DNA of 64,000 nt from Coptis chinensis (taxonomy: Eukaryota; Streptophyta; Magnoliopsida; Ranunculales; Ranunculaceae): the NCBI GenBank assembly GCA_015680905.1, contig CM027380.1, forward strand, positions 13,906,001 to 13,970,000, written 5' to 3'. The notes under the pieces were generated by a model. The model searched no databases. It was not told the origin of the DNA and was given only the letters and a program-made list of their open reading frames with translations. This document shows, piece by piece, positions 37,206-50,294 of this stretch. Both the position numbers and the translations under genes were made by a program. Position 1 is the stretch's first letter, and the number at the start of each line of letters is the position of its first letter.

Positions 37206-37453
37206 TATGAATAATCAATGTTAAATACCTAGCTGGCTGTTCAACATTGCCAATTAGTATGAACAATCAATGTTCTATTTATAATATAAGCGTTAAATTT
37301 GTTCATACCTTAACATTTATGAATAATTAATCATTGTTAAATACATTAGCATAATGTATAATTAGTAAGAAGCACTCTTAGAGTATGAACAATCGTTGTT
37401 CAAACATCAATATATTATATGAGGTATGTTAAGCTGGGGTATGAACAATCATC
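37206..37453. repeat. TATGAACAATCA palindromic cluster, first block
   Basis: Several inverted copies of TATGAACAATCATTGTT-type motifs, as at 161-270. Compared with the second block (63,446-63,694), several GTTCATAC copies appear here as GTTAAATAC. Confidence 0.6.
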
Positions 37454-38589
37454 AAATTTCAATCGTTTTATAAATATAACACAAAAGGGTTTAAACCGGT
37501 ATTTTAAAATAATCCATGATTTATATCTATAATAACATAGAGGGATAAAGCGACATTTTAAAAAAAAGAAAAATGTCGGGCCAACTTATTTGTTGTTAGG
37601 GGTTACTAAAATTGAAATGGTGGGTTTAGCGGACATTTAATGCCAAAATTTGTCCATATGAAGTTACTAAAAGAAAACGATGTCCTCTAGAATTGTTTTG
37701 GTTCAAAAATTAGTCGATCATCTAGACTATTTTCTTGTTTTTTTTTTAACCATAGATCAAATGGATTATATTATAATTTACTAGTAGGTACATTTGACTA
37801 CATACTGCTAATCTCAAATTTTAGGCATAGTTCGTAATTTTGAACGAATCTCAAAATATCGAATGAAATCTCAAATTCCACGAATATCTAAAATAACAAT
37901 ATATAGGATTTAGGATAAAAATATAAATTCCAAATTTTATTTGAAATATGTTGGAATTCAACCGAATTACGTTTTAGAAATTTTAGAATTAGACAATTCA
38001 AAATTGTAAACTACGAGTTTAGGAGGCAGGATCATCTACACCGTATAGAAGCACAAACATACACAAACCAGTGGCGCCATCTAACTAGCATAAAAATGTT
38101 TGTTTAGTGATGGAAAGAAGGGGCGGGCATTGAACCTCGACTCAGGGGTGCGAGAAGATCCGACCTCCGGGATCTACTAATATTCTTCAATTAGTCTTTT
38201 AACTTCTTGACATAGAGCATCTTTAAGTGAGACACTATCCAAGATCATGACCAAATTTTCAATTTGGTATTTTTTCATCTCCGGAGAGTCGCGTGTTGAT
38301 GAAACCCGAAGCAAATACCAAAATCAAACCAAATTTGGTGTTTACTTTAGTACATATCAATCTCTCTCGATTTTTGAAAAGTCACGCGGTTTTGAACAAT
38401 ATGAGAACTGGGGCTAGAGTATAGGCTTCAATCAGCGATTTTACTTGAAACCGAAAGAGATTTGAAAAGAGAAGAAAGAAGAAAGTTGATAATGCGACGA
38501 TCATACGGTTTCGCGGAAAACAGCGTGGCTTAGGTTTCTAAAGTAGGCTACTGTGGCGCCCGGTTTTCGCGAAAAGTAAGTAGGGGTAT
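37454..38589. other. Tail of the first block and single-copy stretch
   Basis: Up to 37,760 it matches the end of the window. From 37,761 to 38,589 it is present once in the window and shows no gene; some CG-rich wording near 38,118-38,180 looks transposon-like but cannot be assigned. Confidence 0.4.
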
Positions 38590-41500
38590 ATGGTGCGGTT
38601 TATCAAAACCGCGTCATTTGATGTCAACTATTTGATATTGCTTCTGAAGTTGGTTAGTGTTTTTGGTTTGGTTATGATAAGAGTTAACGCCTCATATTTT
38701 TTCTTTCGAGGACTTTCTACTATGAACGCTGTGATGATACAAATAATGCATCAAGGTAAGTTTACATCATCGATGGAGAGGGAAGCTTACAACTTTCGAG
38801 AATTTAGTCAAGACACTCAACATCGGAGTACTAGCAACCAGGACGAAGCTAGAGGGAGGGGTGCCAAGAAATTTGGCAACCAAATTCAAGAAGACCCAAA
38901 TCAAGCAATGTTATCAATTATGGCAAGCCTATCAACGGACTTGAAAACCGGAACAAGAAGTTTGATGGGCTTCTCCATGAATCCTCCAAAACCAAACAAT
39001 TTCCAAGCTAAACCTCACCATCCAAGCCTTGTTATACCATTTGTGAGCTATGTTCAATGGAAGGCCATACCATCAAGAGTGTTCAGATTATCCGATACTA
39101 ATGCAGAGGCATGTAGTATCAACTCTTTAGGAAGAAATAACCAGTTCAATCAAGGATGTAATTATTGGAAGCCTCAAAATACAAATCACGTGAATTTTCC
39201 TCGATTCCAAAATCAGCCAACCGGCCTGAATAACCAAGACGGGGTTAAAACCGCCAACAACCATACGTAAATCAACAACCATACCGAACCCAAGAATACC
39301 AAGCCAACACAAATAGAGAGTTAGTACCGATCTTATGAGTGGATATATTGCGCTCTATGCCTCCCGAGCAAAGCGCTTACCCCACATCCGGAAGATGCTA
39401 TCACCACCATTGTCAATGAAATAAAACAGACAAATCAAAGAACCCAGAAGTTGGAGAATAACTTTAGTGTCATTCAAGGCCGATAGGGCAAATCACGCCT
39501 TTGACAGAGAGATCAAAAAGGAGCATTACCAAGCCACCGAGCCAAACCAAAAGGAAAAGGTGTCTTGCGGTGGATAACCCGGAGATTACCGGTACCAAAT
39601 GCCCAAGTTAATTCTGTCACCACTCGAGGTCGCAAGAAAGTTGATAACAAGATTGTCTATGAACCAGGAAAAGATTCCGTGGAGCCTAAGGTAACTTATG
39701 TCCCCACCATCCCACCCGCTTCTAACATTAGGATATATCTAGTGTTCAGGCAACCCGTCAAGAAACCGCTGAAGGAACCATCGGGAAGTAAGTAAGAAGA
39801 AGCCATCACAAGTGACTCCGCCCTCGCCACTCCACTATTTGTTACCAAGCCAACCGTTCGAAAGAAGAGAACCGATATTGAAGAATCCCGCAAAGACCGC
39901 TTCTTCAAAACTAGTGAATACCGGAAAGGATGACCAAGATTATAAGGAGATTTTGGCGATGTATTTTAATTTACGTGATTAATATCCCATTTCGCCGCCA
40001 TCAAGCAAGTTCCCCATATGCCAAGTTCCTGGAAAAGATCTAGTAAAGAAGAAGACCAACATTCCGAAAAGAAGCTTTTATCGCCAAAGATGTTCATCGC
40101 ACCTACGTAATCCATCGGTTGTGAAACCGAAAAGATCCCGGAAGTCCAACTGTTACATGCAGAATCGAGATTCTTTTGGAGGAACAAGCTTTATTAGATT
40201 TGGGTGCCGCAGTGTGAATCTTCTACCATATTTCGCTTCACGGTGAAGTTGGGCTTGAAGGATCTAAAACCAACCGATGTTACTTTACCGCGATAGATCG
40301 ATGAAGATACCTAGAGGACTCATTGAAGACGCCATAGTCAAGATCGAAGATTTCTATTATCCGGTTGATTTCATAGTATTCAGACACGTAACCTACATCC
40401 GTAGGCGATACCAATCATTCTAGGCAGACCATTCTTGGCCATCGCGAAATGCACTCATCAACCGGCCGAAACGGTAATATGACGCTATCCTTTGGTAATA
40501 TGAAAGTCGAGACCAATGTTTTCCATATGTTACAAAGAACTACAGGAGGTGTGTAATCGTGGAACCAGGTATGCATGATTGAAAGCGTTAGACAGATTAT
40601 CTAACTTATTCATATCCTGGCCGACGAAGTTATTAAAAGCTCGATGCATTCGGATTGTGGAGGAACTTAGTATTGAGTCAATCAATGCGATTTTGGATTC
40701 ATCAATTGCCTTGGATGACATCAAGTTCAAAGAAAAGCTTGAATCACCTATGCTTGATAAACCACCCAAAGAGCTTTAAGGAGGAGCCCTAAGCTAGAAT
40801 TGAAGCCTTTACCGCCTACACTCAAGTATGTTTTCTTGGGAGATTTGGGGAACCTACCCAAGTAGTCATTGCATCGATCCGACTCACGGAGCAAGAATCC
40901 GTGTTAGTGGCACTTTTAAAGGAACACAAGTCGCCTATAGGTTGGACAATTGATGATATCAAGGGGATCAGCCCTATGATAGTTCAACATAGGATTCATC
41001 CGGGAAGAGGATTCCAAGACTTCTAAGCAAACCACGAGGAGGCTTAATCCAAAATGAAGGAAGTAGTTAGAGAAGAGGTCGCCAAACTCCTTGACGCCGC
41101 ATTATCTACCCTATTTCGATAGTCAATGGGTTAGTCCACCAAGTCGGCCAAAGAAATCCGGAACCACAAAGTTGATCGAGAACGAGAACAATGAATTGAT
41201 ACCAACCGTGATTCGATCGATGGAGAGTTTACATCGATCGACATGTGAAACCGAATAGCGATCAAGGAAAGACCATTTTCCATTGCCATTCATCGATCGA
41301 TGTTAGAAAGATTAATTTGGACAAGCTTACTATCGCTTTCTTTGATGGTTACTCGGGATATTTTCAAATCCATATTCACCTCGGGACCAAGAGAAGACCA
41401 CATTCACATGTCCGTCGAACATTCGCCCACCGTCAGATGCCTTTTGGTCTATGCAATGCACCGCCACTTTTCAACGATGCATGATGAGTATTTTGACGAC

Positions 41501-44500
41501 ATGGTGGAGAAATACATGGAAGTTTTATGGACGATTTTTCAGTTTTGATCATCTTTTGAAGATTGCCTACACCATCTTTCCTTAGTCCTTAAACGTTGTT
41601 ACATACACCAACTTAGTTCGAATCGGGAAAAGTGTCACTTCATGGTAAAGGAAGGATAGTGCTAGGTCACCAAGTTTCAAAGGAAGGAATTCTAGTAGAT
41701 CGAGTTTAAGATTGATATTATAAAGGATCTACCCAAACCAAGAACTCGCCAAAGATATCCGCGGCCTTCCTAGGTCACGCTGGATTCTATCGTCGATTTA
41801 TCAAGGATTTCAAAGAAAATTGCAAGACCGGCCGGTCACATTTGTTAGGAAAAGATATTGTCTTTGATTTTGATACATCCCTGCGTTGAAGCTTTTATGA
41901 AGTTAAAGGAAGCACTACATCAGCCATTCAATCATTCGTATACCTCGATTGGAACCAGCCATTTGAAATCATGTGTGATGCATCCGATTATGCTATAGGA
42001 GCCGTTCTAGGACAAAGAGACAAGAAAGTGCCGTGATGCAATCTACTATGCTAGCAAGACTCTAAATGGAGCTCAGATTAATTATTCTACCATCGAGAAG
42101 GAACTCTTAGCCATTATTCTATTCTCTTGACAAATTCGGACAATATCCGATAGGTTCAAAAGTGATTATCTATATCGACCATGCCGCCTTTAAGGCCATT
42201 TACTCGCTAAGGGATGCTGCTTCCAGGTTGATCCGATGGATACTACTTTTACAAGAATTTGATTTGGAGATACGTGATAAGAAAGGAACAGAGAATGTCG
42301 CTATTTCGATCACCTTTCTAGATTGCTAGTGGAGAATACGGAAGACAATTTACAAATCTGCGGAGACTTTTCCCCGATGAACAAATTGTTCAAGATATCG
42401 GAAGTGCCATGGTACAGCCACACATTGCAAAATTATCTTGTGACCGACAAGGTACCATCACATCGGAGCAAGCAAGCAAAAAAGATTTATTCTACTCAAA
42501 GGCCGATATTATTTTTGGGATGATCCATACTTATTCAAGAAGTGTTAGGATCAAATTGTTCAAGATGCATCCTGTAATTGGAACAGAATCCATTCTATCA
42601 TTCGTCATGATCAAATTCTCATGGAGGACACTTTGGCCCGCAACGCATCAGAGCACAAGGTATTACAAGCTGGATTCTATTGGCCTACTCTTTTAAAGAT
42701 GCAAATATTTATTGCAAAGCATGTCCGAGATGCCAATTTTGGGTAAGATCTCAAAAAGGTTCGAGTGGCCTCAACAACCGATCCTTATCTCGTAAATCTT
42801 TGATGTATGGGGTATAGATTTCATGGGACCATTTCCTCCTTCTTTGGTTACACCTATATTCTACTAGCTGTGGACTATGTTTCAAAATGGATTGAAGCAG
42901 TTCCTACGAAGATCGCCGATCATAAAGTCGCCGTGGACTTTCTCAAGAAGAACATTCTACCAAGATTTGGAACACCGGAGAGCCATCATCGCTGATAACG
43001 GTTCTCACTTCAGAATCGTGTATTTGGGAATCTTATGGCAAAGTATGGAGTAATTCACAAGCTAGTTTTTTACCATATCATCCTCGACTAATGGTCAAGC
43101 GTAAGTTTCAATAGGGAAATCAAGAGTATTCCGGAAAAGACAAGAATCCATCTAGGAAAGATCGGTCTCTTAGACTCCAAGATGCACTATGGGCATACGT
43201 AAGAAAGATTCAAAACACCCATGTGGATGTCACCCTATCGCTTGGTATATGGAAAAGCATGTCATCTACCCGCTGAAGTTAGAACATAAAGCCTATCGGG
43301 CAGTGAAAGAGATGAATTTCAACCTAGATCAAGCAGAGAAAAGAGGAAGCTTCGTGATCGCTGAATTAGAGGAATTGAGAAGTGATGCTTATGATAAGTC
43401 AAGGATTTACAAGGATAAGACTAAAGCATTACATGACGTAAGAATTCAAGAGAGATTTTGAACCCGACGTAAGGTTCGGTCTACAACTCTCGCCTAGAAA
43501 TTTTCCCCGAAAGTCGAGATCTAGATGGGCCGGGACCATTTATAGTAAGACATGTCACACCTTTTGGAGCTATTGAAGTAGAAGACATAAAGAGAAGGAC
43601 TCGCTTCAAAGTCAATGCTCATCGATCAAAGCCTTTTCCGAGTTACCCATCGAGACGGAGGCCATTTTTCTCAAGGATCCGGGTTTATCAAACCATGTTA
43701 AGCTGAAAATTGGGGTAAGTTACCTACACACCTTAAAGATTACATTCTATGTCTTGTGAACCTGTTACTCTGTCTAGTTTAAGTTTTTGCATGAGGAAGC
43801 CAAGCCGCCGTAAGTTTGACTCCTTAGGATCTCATTAGTATAAGTGCAACCGATAGCCGCCCCTCGATTTTCATAACTTTATCATTTATCGGAGGAGTTG
43901 CAAGCCCGAGTCAAAGTCTCATAACTCTAGTAGACCGAAAGTATAAAATGTCTATAGGAAGTAAGCATGTTGTTGAGAGATCAGTTTTGGAATGGGAATT
44001 CTAGTCTTGAGGATCCGACTTTAAAAGACTCACATTACGCCTTAGGGGAACGTAAAAAAGACCTATCATTCTTTTGAAAACTTTCGCTTTAATTATTCTG
44101 ATCACTTCATTTCATACACGAAATTTTGATTAGGAACCCATGCTTTAAGGTCCGGTAGTTTTCAAACTAATGTTAAGATTTCCTTTCCCTTTACATGTAA
44201 TTTTAGTCTTCTCTTAACTAAAAAAAAAAAAAAAAAATTTTGATTATATGGGTTTGGGCCAAATCAGTTCATATTTCGGCCCAACAACTCATTCTCTTCC
44301 CCACATCACCTCAAAACCCTAACAGAGATTCGCCACCTCTATTTTGTAAGCTTAACCTTTATATGACAGAGAAAGATCAAATATTGATATTCGGCATCAA
44401 TGGTAATATCCTACCTTTTTCTCATCCACTTCATTTACTTCTTTATACATTGAGGTCAATGCATGCATAAGTAGGGGGAGGGTGTACTTGAGAAACGAAT

Positions 44501-45332
44501 TTCAAAAATTAGTTTTCAAAAACAAAAACATTTTTGTTTTTATATCAGTAGCATGAGAAAAATGAATTTTAATGATGAGTCTGGGATATATATTCTATAC
44601 TGCTTAGTGTTGAATTTGATAGATAGTTGATATTATTGATTTCATTGCCGCTTAGACTATTTATTATGCTCGGACATAGTTCTTATTGATAGAATTCTTT
44701 ATCAAGGCACCACCATAATACTTAGTCAGTTTTGTGTACTTTTGCTAGAAGAGAGATTTAAACCCCTAGTAAACTGGAAGTAGAATTTTTTAGACTTAGC
44801 CCGTGAGACTTGAGCTTTATACTCATTCTTTGGAGAGTTCTTATTTAAAAATCCGAAGTCTTAGTGACTCATCATCTTTCAGTTCTTTATGTCGTTGTAA
44901 TATAGTCTCATTATTCGTTGATTTGGTTAATCACTTAAGTGACATCAACGGGGAGATAGCCATTAGGTCTTGTAGTCTATTCAAAACGAGTATCATAATC
45001 GATAAGTCAAGTAGTGAACCCATTCAGCCCTTTATCCCACCTAGTAGTAGACCATCATGTTAAACCTTTTTGAGCCTTACAATAAGCCATTTCTTTTCAT
45101 AAAACCCTTGACCCATCACCCAACTCCGCATAAGGAGTATAGCCAAAATCTTTATCACCATACCCATATGTTTTCGAGAATACGAGGGCACAAGGAGGAA
45201 GAAAGACCACAAAAGGAAGATTACAAGGAAATATCAGAGAGATACAATGAAGTCCATCATTTTGTTCAAGTGAAAGAAGCTAGTGGAAAACGAAAGCATA
45301 TCCAAGACTAATCAAGGATATACCAATCGAAG

Positions 45333-45376
<44 letters not shown>

Positions 45377-46256
45377 GTAAGAACGTAATGGATGGAAAAG
45401 CTAAGACAAAGGAAGAATTTTTCTGCAATACAAAATTTGAAGAAATCTTCCAAAGAAATAAGCAAAACCCTTAGTGTTTTCTTAAAACAACCTTAGAATC
45501 CTTTTTACCTTTCCTTCATAAACCAATACCCAAGCCAAGTTACAACCCATGACTTATCACTACAAGATGGTACCTAAGTCTAGAATAGGTGAGAGGATGC
45601 TAAAGTGAAGGACCCCGACACTTCATATGTGATTGACATTCTTTCCATGAGACTACTTTTATTCGTAAGTCCGCTTTTCAAGGTAGATGGATGTTCAGAT
45701 GCATTATTCTTTTCCCCACATACATGAGGTAAAATAGTAGACCATCTTCCGAGAGATTCTTTTCCTCGAGAGTATGACGGTGAGGATTGAAAGTCAAGAT
45801 TATCTACCTATGGTAAACTAGGGATTCCGTTTCTTGGATAGGAGAGTATAGAAAATTGACTAAGTACACACATAAGCCTTGATTGAGAATTTTTGTCAAT
45901 TTTACTATCTCTCATCATAATCTATGAGTCTTTGCAAAGAATGTAATTAGCAATGGAGATTGTCTATCGAGTAAGCACAAAGTGGGTAAGGAATTTCTCT
46001 CTCAAAAATACTATCATTCTTGAACATGCTATTGATTGATTTTGTGGGTATATCAATTAAAACCCTCAACAGACTATAACTCGGCCTTTTTGGGAAACTT
46101 AAAGGTTTAAAGCCTTGTTGCATATGGTAAATGCAATCGCGATGCCCTAAAAAATGAGTTAGGATTTTATTTTTGTTATTAGGATGTGATTTTGATCACT
46201 TTATCTATTTTTTATCTTATTTGCTAAGAGACTAGCAAAAGGCTAGTTGGGAGTTG
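38590..46256 (+). mobile_element. Athila-like Gypsy fossil, internal region, 5'-truncated
   Basis: In order on the plus strand: gag tail at about 38,760-39,270 (SINSLGRNNQFNQGCNYW), a worn protease region to about 40,550, reverse transcriptase at about 41,050-41,560 (FFDGYSGYFQIHI, QMPFGLCNAP), RNase H near 41,960-42,130 and integrase at about 42,700-43,450 (FHGTISSFFGYTYILLAVDY and, further on, AELEELRSDAYDKSRIYKDKT, shortened here to the key part YDKSRIYKDKT). These are features of the Athila branch. A long non-coding or worn ORF3 region follows to 46,256. There is no 5' LTR in the window. The element is broken in many places, more than twenty by eye. Confidence 0.85.
45338..45374 (+). repeat. 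Poly(A) run inside the Athila-like fossil
   Basis: About 37 consecutive A residues. A shorter A-run lies near 44,220-44,237. They do not coincide with the end of a LINE or SINE that I can recognise. Confidence 0.9.
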
Positions 46257-47815
46257 TGATAAGTGCTCAAAAAGTACTATTTAACCCTCGATTATGCCTC
46301 TTGTTTAGCCATCTTAGTGGACTAATAGTGTTTATAAGTTGTGTTTTAAGACTCTACTGTGAAAAAAGAGAGTTTTGTAGAATATTAGAGAAAATGGGGT
46401 AAAACGGGCAATTCGAGCATTAAGGATCACATGGGAGGCCCGTGGACAATCATGGAGAAGGCCAAGGAATTGGAGCTGTTAAAGGTGCGACTTGGACCTA
46501 TATTAAAGTCTATTTGGAAGCCCAAGGCCAAAGGATTCGTTGCTTGGACCAAAGCCCGCAAAAGAGGATAGAAGGATAGAGCGTAAGAGAGAAAATCGGC
46601 TTTACGCTGCCGGGGACGATGGATCGAAAGCGCCCGTGACGCATTGATTGAGTCTGGGACGATAGATCGAGCGCCCGTGACGCATTGATTGAGTCTGAGA
46701 CGCATGGATAATGCTGCCTAGACGCATGAATCGACAATGTAGCCAATTCCTTCTCGGGTTTTGGACATGAAGTTGGACTCGAAAAGAAACCTATTTGTAT
46801 TAGGAAACAAATGACGGTTTGGAATGCTTCTAGAGCTCATTGTAACCCCTATAAATAGAGGACCTAAGTGCCTCATGTAATTTGCCAATTCACTTATATT
46901 CTTGTCTCCTTAACTTGAGGCAGAGAGATTAATAATAAAAGATCGGTTTTAACTAGCCGAAGTCTTAATAAATTAGTCTTTCTAGTCTTATGTTCTTCAA
47001 CTCTTCTTCTTTCGCTCTTCGTGTTCTTCCTTCTATATGGAAGGCTAATCTTCTCCTTCAAGGGAGAAGATGAAGCCCAGTGCTTAAAGTTTAATGATTC
47101 TTCCGGTTCATGGTGTTCTTCAATCAAAGGTTAGTTCTTTATGTTTGTAGTTATTAGTTCCATTGCCCACACCGTGGGATGGAAGTATAGAATAGTATTT
47201 TATGTTTTGCAATATTAATATCATGCTAGTGTTCTTTACTTTTCTTCTAGTAGTATAATTCTTTAGAGTTAGGGAAGTATTCTTTGTGTTGCCTTAGAAG
47301 CGGGTAGCTCAGTGGAGTGGGTTTTTAGGGAAGTATTCTTTGTGTTTGCCTTAGTGGTGATTCATTGAATGGCTGCCCTATTAGGAAGTACTCCTGATGT
47401 TGCTCTTGGTAATACATTGAATGGCTGCCCGAGCTTACATAAAAGGAAAGAAGATATTAATAGCATAAACATAGGAACAACCTTAAGTAGAGTTAATTCT
47501 TAACGATGTTTCGTCCCAAAAAGGGCATCGCACTCGCCGATTGCCTAATTGTAGTCTACTTGTAAGAACAACCATGAAGCGTAAGATCATAGATTAAAAG
47601 TATTGGTGGATTCTAATCTCTTGAATTCCCCTCTTATAAATTCTCAATAGTTTAGTTAGTTTAGCTTAGTTTAGCATTAGAATCTACAATCTCTACAATA
47701 TTAGTTTTAATCCCTCAAACCCCTTTCCAAATTCTCGTTTCTTCACATAACATACACTTAAAAGTGGAACGATACCCTACTCATCCTTTATTTATTGAGG
47801 GATAGTTAGGTTTTG
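46257..47815 (+). repeat. 3' LTR of the Athila-like fossil
   Basis: It begins TGATAAGTGCTCAAAAAGTA after a purine-rich tract (GGGAGTTG). It contains two copies of a unit of about 41 bases starting CGCCCGTGACGCATTGATTG (46,629-46,706) and repeated GGGAAGTATTCTTTGTGTT stretches (47,270-47,345). A cap-type region with TATAAATAGAGG lies near 46,849. The right edge is uncertain: it fades between GTTAGGTTTTGATAC (47,805-47,819) and the duplication junction. Confidence 0.7.
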
Positions 47816-47877
47816 ATACGCTTCTCTTTTGTTCAACGACCATATACCATCTACTTACGCAAAAAGAGAAAGTGTCA
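47816..47877. other. Short filler between the Athila LTR and the duplication junction
   Basis: About 60 bases, GCTTCTCTTTTGTTCAACG and following, that match neither the LTR nor the start of the repeated block. The duplication resumes at 47,878 with CCTGGGTACTAG. Confidence 0.5.
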
Positions 47878-49915
47878 CCTGGGTACTAGATACCAGAGGA
47901 CCTACTGCAAGTTCCACAAGAGTAAGGGTAATAATACTAGAGCCTGTAGGACCCTAAAGAATGAATTACAGGACCTGATTGAAAGGGTATTTGAAGTAGT
48001 TTGTAGCACACGAGAAGGTGAATGCAATACAACCTGAGGAGATCAGCACATCAGTTCAGGATCCCCCAGGTACTAGACCACTCAATGGCTAGCTCCAGAT
48101 AAACGTGATTTCGTGAAAGCAAGCAAGCGAAGTGGGCTGGCAGCCACAAAAAAAGGTGCGCAATACAAAATGCGGGCCAACCAAATGAGGATCATGAACA
48201 ACGAATTAACTATAGATTGTGCTCAACTCAACACGTTACCCCCACAAAGATCTACTAATCCTTTTCACTGAGGCCGATTGTCTTAGTATCCAAAGTCCAC
48301 ATAAGAATCCACTGGTTCTTACACTTCCTTTCAGAGATTACGATTTGCATCGCATATTGGTTGATCTAGGAAGTTCAACATATGTGTTATACTATGACGC
48401 ATTCAAAAAACTGTAGATTCTTGACTCTGAGATGGTCGCCACCAACTCCAACCTATATGGATTCAGTGGAGACAAAGCTCTAACAAATGGGGAGGTCTAG
48501 CTACCCGTAGCTACTGGTCCGATAACCCTCATCATAAATTTTATTGTGGTAAAATCTAATACACCCTATCATATGATCTTGGGTAGGATCTGGCTGAACA
48601 GACTCCACGCTGTTCCCAGCACCTATCACCAGCGTCTAAAATTCCCACATAATGGGAAAATTGAAACAATCAGAGGAGATCAGGTAGCTGCCAACAAATG
48701 CTATGCTCTGGCGACAAAGTAGTCCCCACTCCCTTTTGAACCAATGGAGGTGGGGCAACCCGCCAAATAGCAATTACAGTTGGATACCCCTCTCCCAGAC
48801 CTGGTCCCAAGAGAGAGGGAGGATCCCCCCTCACTGGAGCCATTAGAGGAAGTGGAAATTGTGAGAGGAAGCTTGCCCAAAACCACTTTTATCGGCACCT
48901 TATTGAGTTTTGAAGAGCGTCAGGCTCTAATACACTTCCTTCGAGAAAACAAAGACGTGTTTGCTTGGCCATTCGAAGAAATGCCAGGAATTGACCCCCA
49001 TATGGCATGCCACCGGCTCAATGTCCGCAATGATGCAGTAGTAGTCAAATAGAAACTGAGAAAAAATAAGTACGCATTGCATCCAAAGCAAAGAAAAGCC
49101 GGGTTGAAAAGCTAAAGGCAACTAATTTTATTAGGGAAATCAATTTCCCCACCTGAATTTCTAATATTATCCCAGTACGTAAAAAGAATGGGTCATGGAG
49201 AATCTGTATCGACTTCACAGATCTGAATCACGTGTGTCCAAAAGACAGTTACCCTCTACCACGGATTGAAAAATTGGTGGATTCGACAGCTGGACATGAA
49301 TTGTTATCCTTCACAGATGGGTCCTCTGGCTACGACCAGATCCCATTACATGAGGAAGACCACAAGCATGCTAGTTTCACAACCGAGGATGGCTCAGCAT
49401 CGTTATCGGTCATGCCGTTCGAAGGAAAAAAAATACGGAGCCACATACCAACGTTTAGTAAACAAAATGTTTGAGGGATTGATAGGCGACATTATGGAGG
49501 TGTATTTATATGATCTCTTGATCAAAAGCCTAAGACGAAGAGATCATCTCTCCCACTTGGAACGTGCATTTGACATTTTCTGAGACTATCGCATGAAACT
49601 CAACCCGGCAAAATGTGCTTTTGCTGTCTCATCAGGAAAGTTTTTAGGGTATATAGTTACTAAGCGAAGAATTGAGGCAAACCCATATCAGATCCGGGAA
49701 ATCATAGAAATGCCTTCACCTAAAAACATGAAAGAGGTTCAAAAGGTTACAAGCAAGTTAGCAGCTCTGAACAGGTTCATCTCCAAGAGTTCAGATAAGT
49801 GCAAACCTTTGTTTTAATTACTATGAAAAAATACCTCATTTGCATGGACAAAAGAATGCCAAAAAGCATTCGATCAACTCAAAACGAACCTAATTTCCCT
49901 CCCACGTGTCATTTA
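47878..49915 (+). mobile_element. Gypsy internal fossil, second block (starts inside gag)
   Basis: The counterpart of 21,744-23,775, beginning at the zinc-knuckle-like segment and continuing through protease and reverse transcriptase. Everything 5' of that point (LTR and most of gag) is missing because the duplication begins here. It is broken in about eight or more places. Confidence 0.85.
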
Positions 49916-50169
49916 GTTAGTGACGGGAAATCTCCCCTACAGATGCCCCCTCTCGTGTCATCTAGCACATGGGCGCTTGAAGCGACACTACTTTTGGTGC
50001 GAGAATCTTTTTCTTAAACAGTTGTCAGAACTGCTTATGGGCTCAATTAATTAAGGCTTCTGAAAAGACGGCTCGAACAGATACGCCGTTTCCCGAAAAA
50101 GAGAATGATGGCAGTTCTATCCCGAAAAGACGCAATACTTGGGCTAATCGTAATCGTCCATCTTATCTG

Positions 50170-50177
50170 TATATAAA
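50170..50177 (+). promoter_or_regulatory. TATA box candidate, second-block transposon-domain ORF
   Basis: TATATAAA about 118 bases before the ATG at 50,295, in the same context as 24,028-24,035. Confidence 0.45.
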
Positions 50178-50294
50178 GGATCTAGTAAGAGAGCCCTCAT
50201 TATCTCTCCCGCTATCTTTTCCCTGTATACTGATGACCCCTTGATCTCCCATTAGGGTTTAACCAAAACTCCAAATTTTCTTTCTTTTCTGATC

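Larger units (their letters stand above)
21744..37760 (+). repeat. First copy of the tandem duplication (visible counterpart)
   Basis: This segment matches 47,878-64,000 in the same order and orientation, from CCTGGGTACTAGATACC to CCATAGATCAA. The offset is 26,134 bases at the left edge, about 26,147 at the PUP start, about 26,182 at PUP exon 2 and about 26,240 at the right end, so this copy is slightly shorter. If the duplication is simple and tandem, the full unit is 21,744-47,877. Confidence 0.95.

Noticed and set aside
38590-39270. Long open frame with hydrophobic N-terminus (MVRFIKTASFDVNYL) considered as a host membrane protein.
   Set aside because: Its second half carries the gag tail wording seen in Athila-type elements and it leads into their protease and RT, so it is part of the fossil.
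45338-45374. Poly(A) run considered as the 3' end of a LINE, SINE or processed pseudogene.
   Set aside because: No target duplication or recognisable retroposed body lies before it, and the surroundings fit the worn 3' part of the Athila-like fossil.
45280-45465. A frame with a poly-Phe run, considered as a membrane peptide.
   Set aside because: The Phe run is the complement of the A-run at 45,338-45,374, so the frame is an artefact of low complexity.
47299-47321. GCGGGTAGCTCAGTGGAGTGGG resembles the 5' part and A box of a tRNA or SINE.
   Set aside because: No B box, T arm or acceptor 3' half follows within the needed distance, and the stretch lies in a short direct repeat of the Athila-like LTR.
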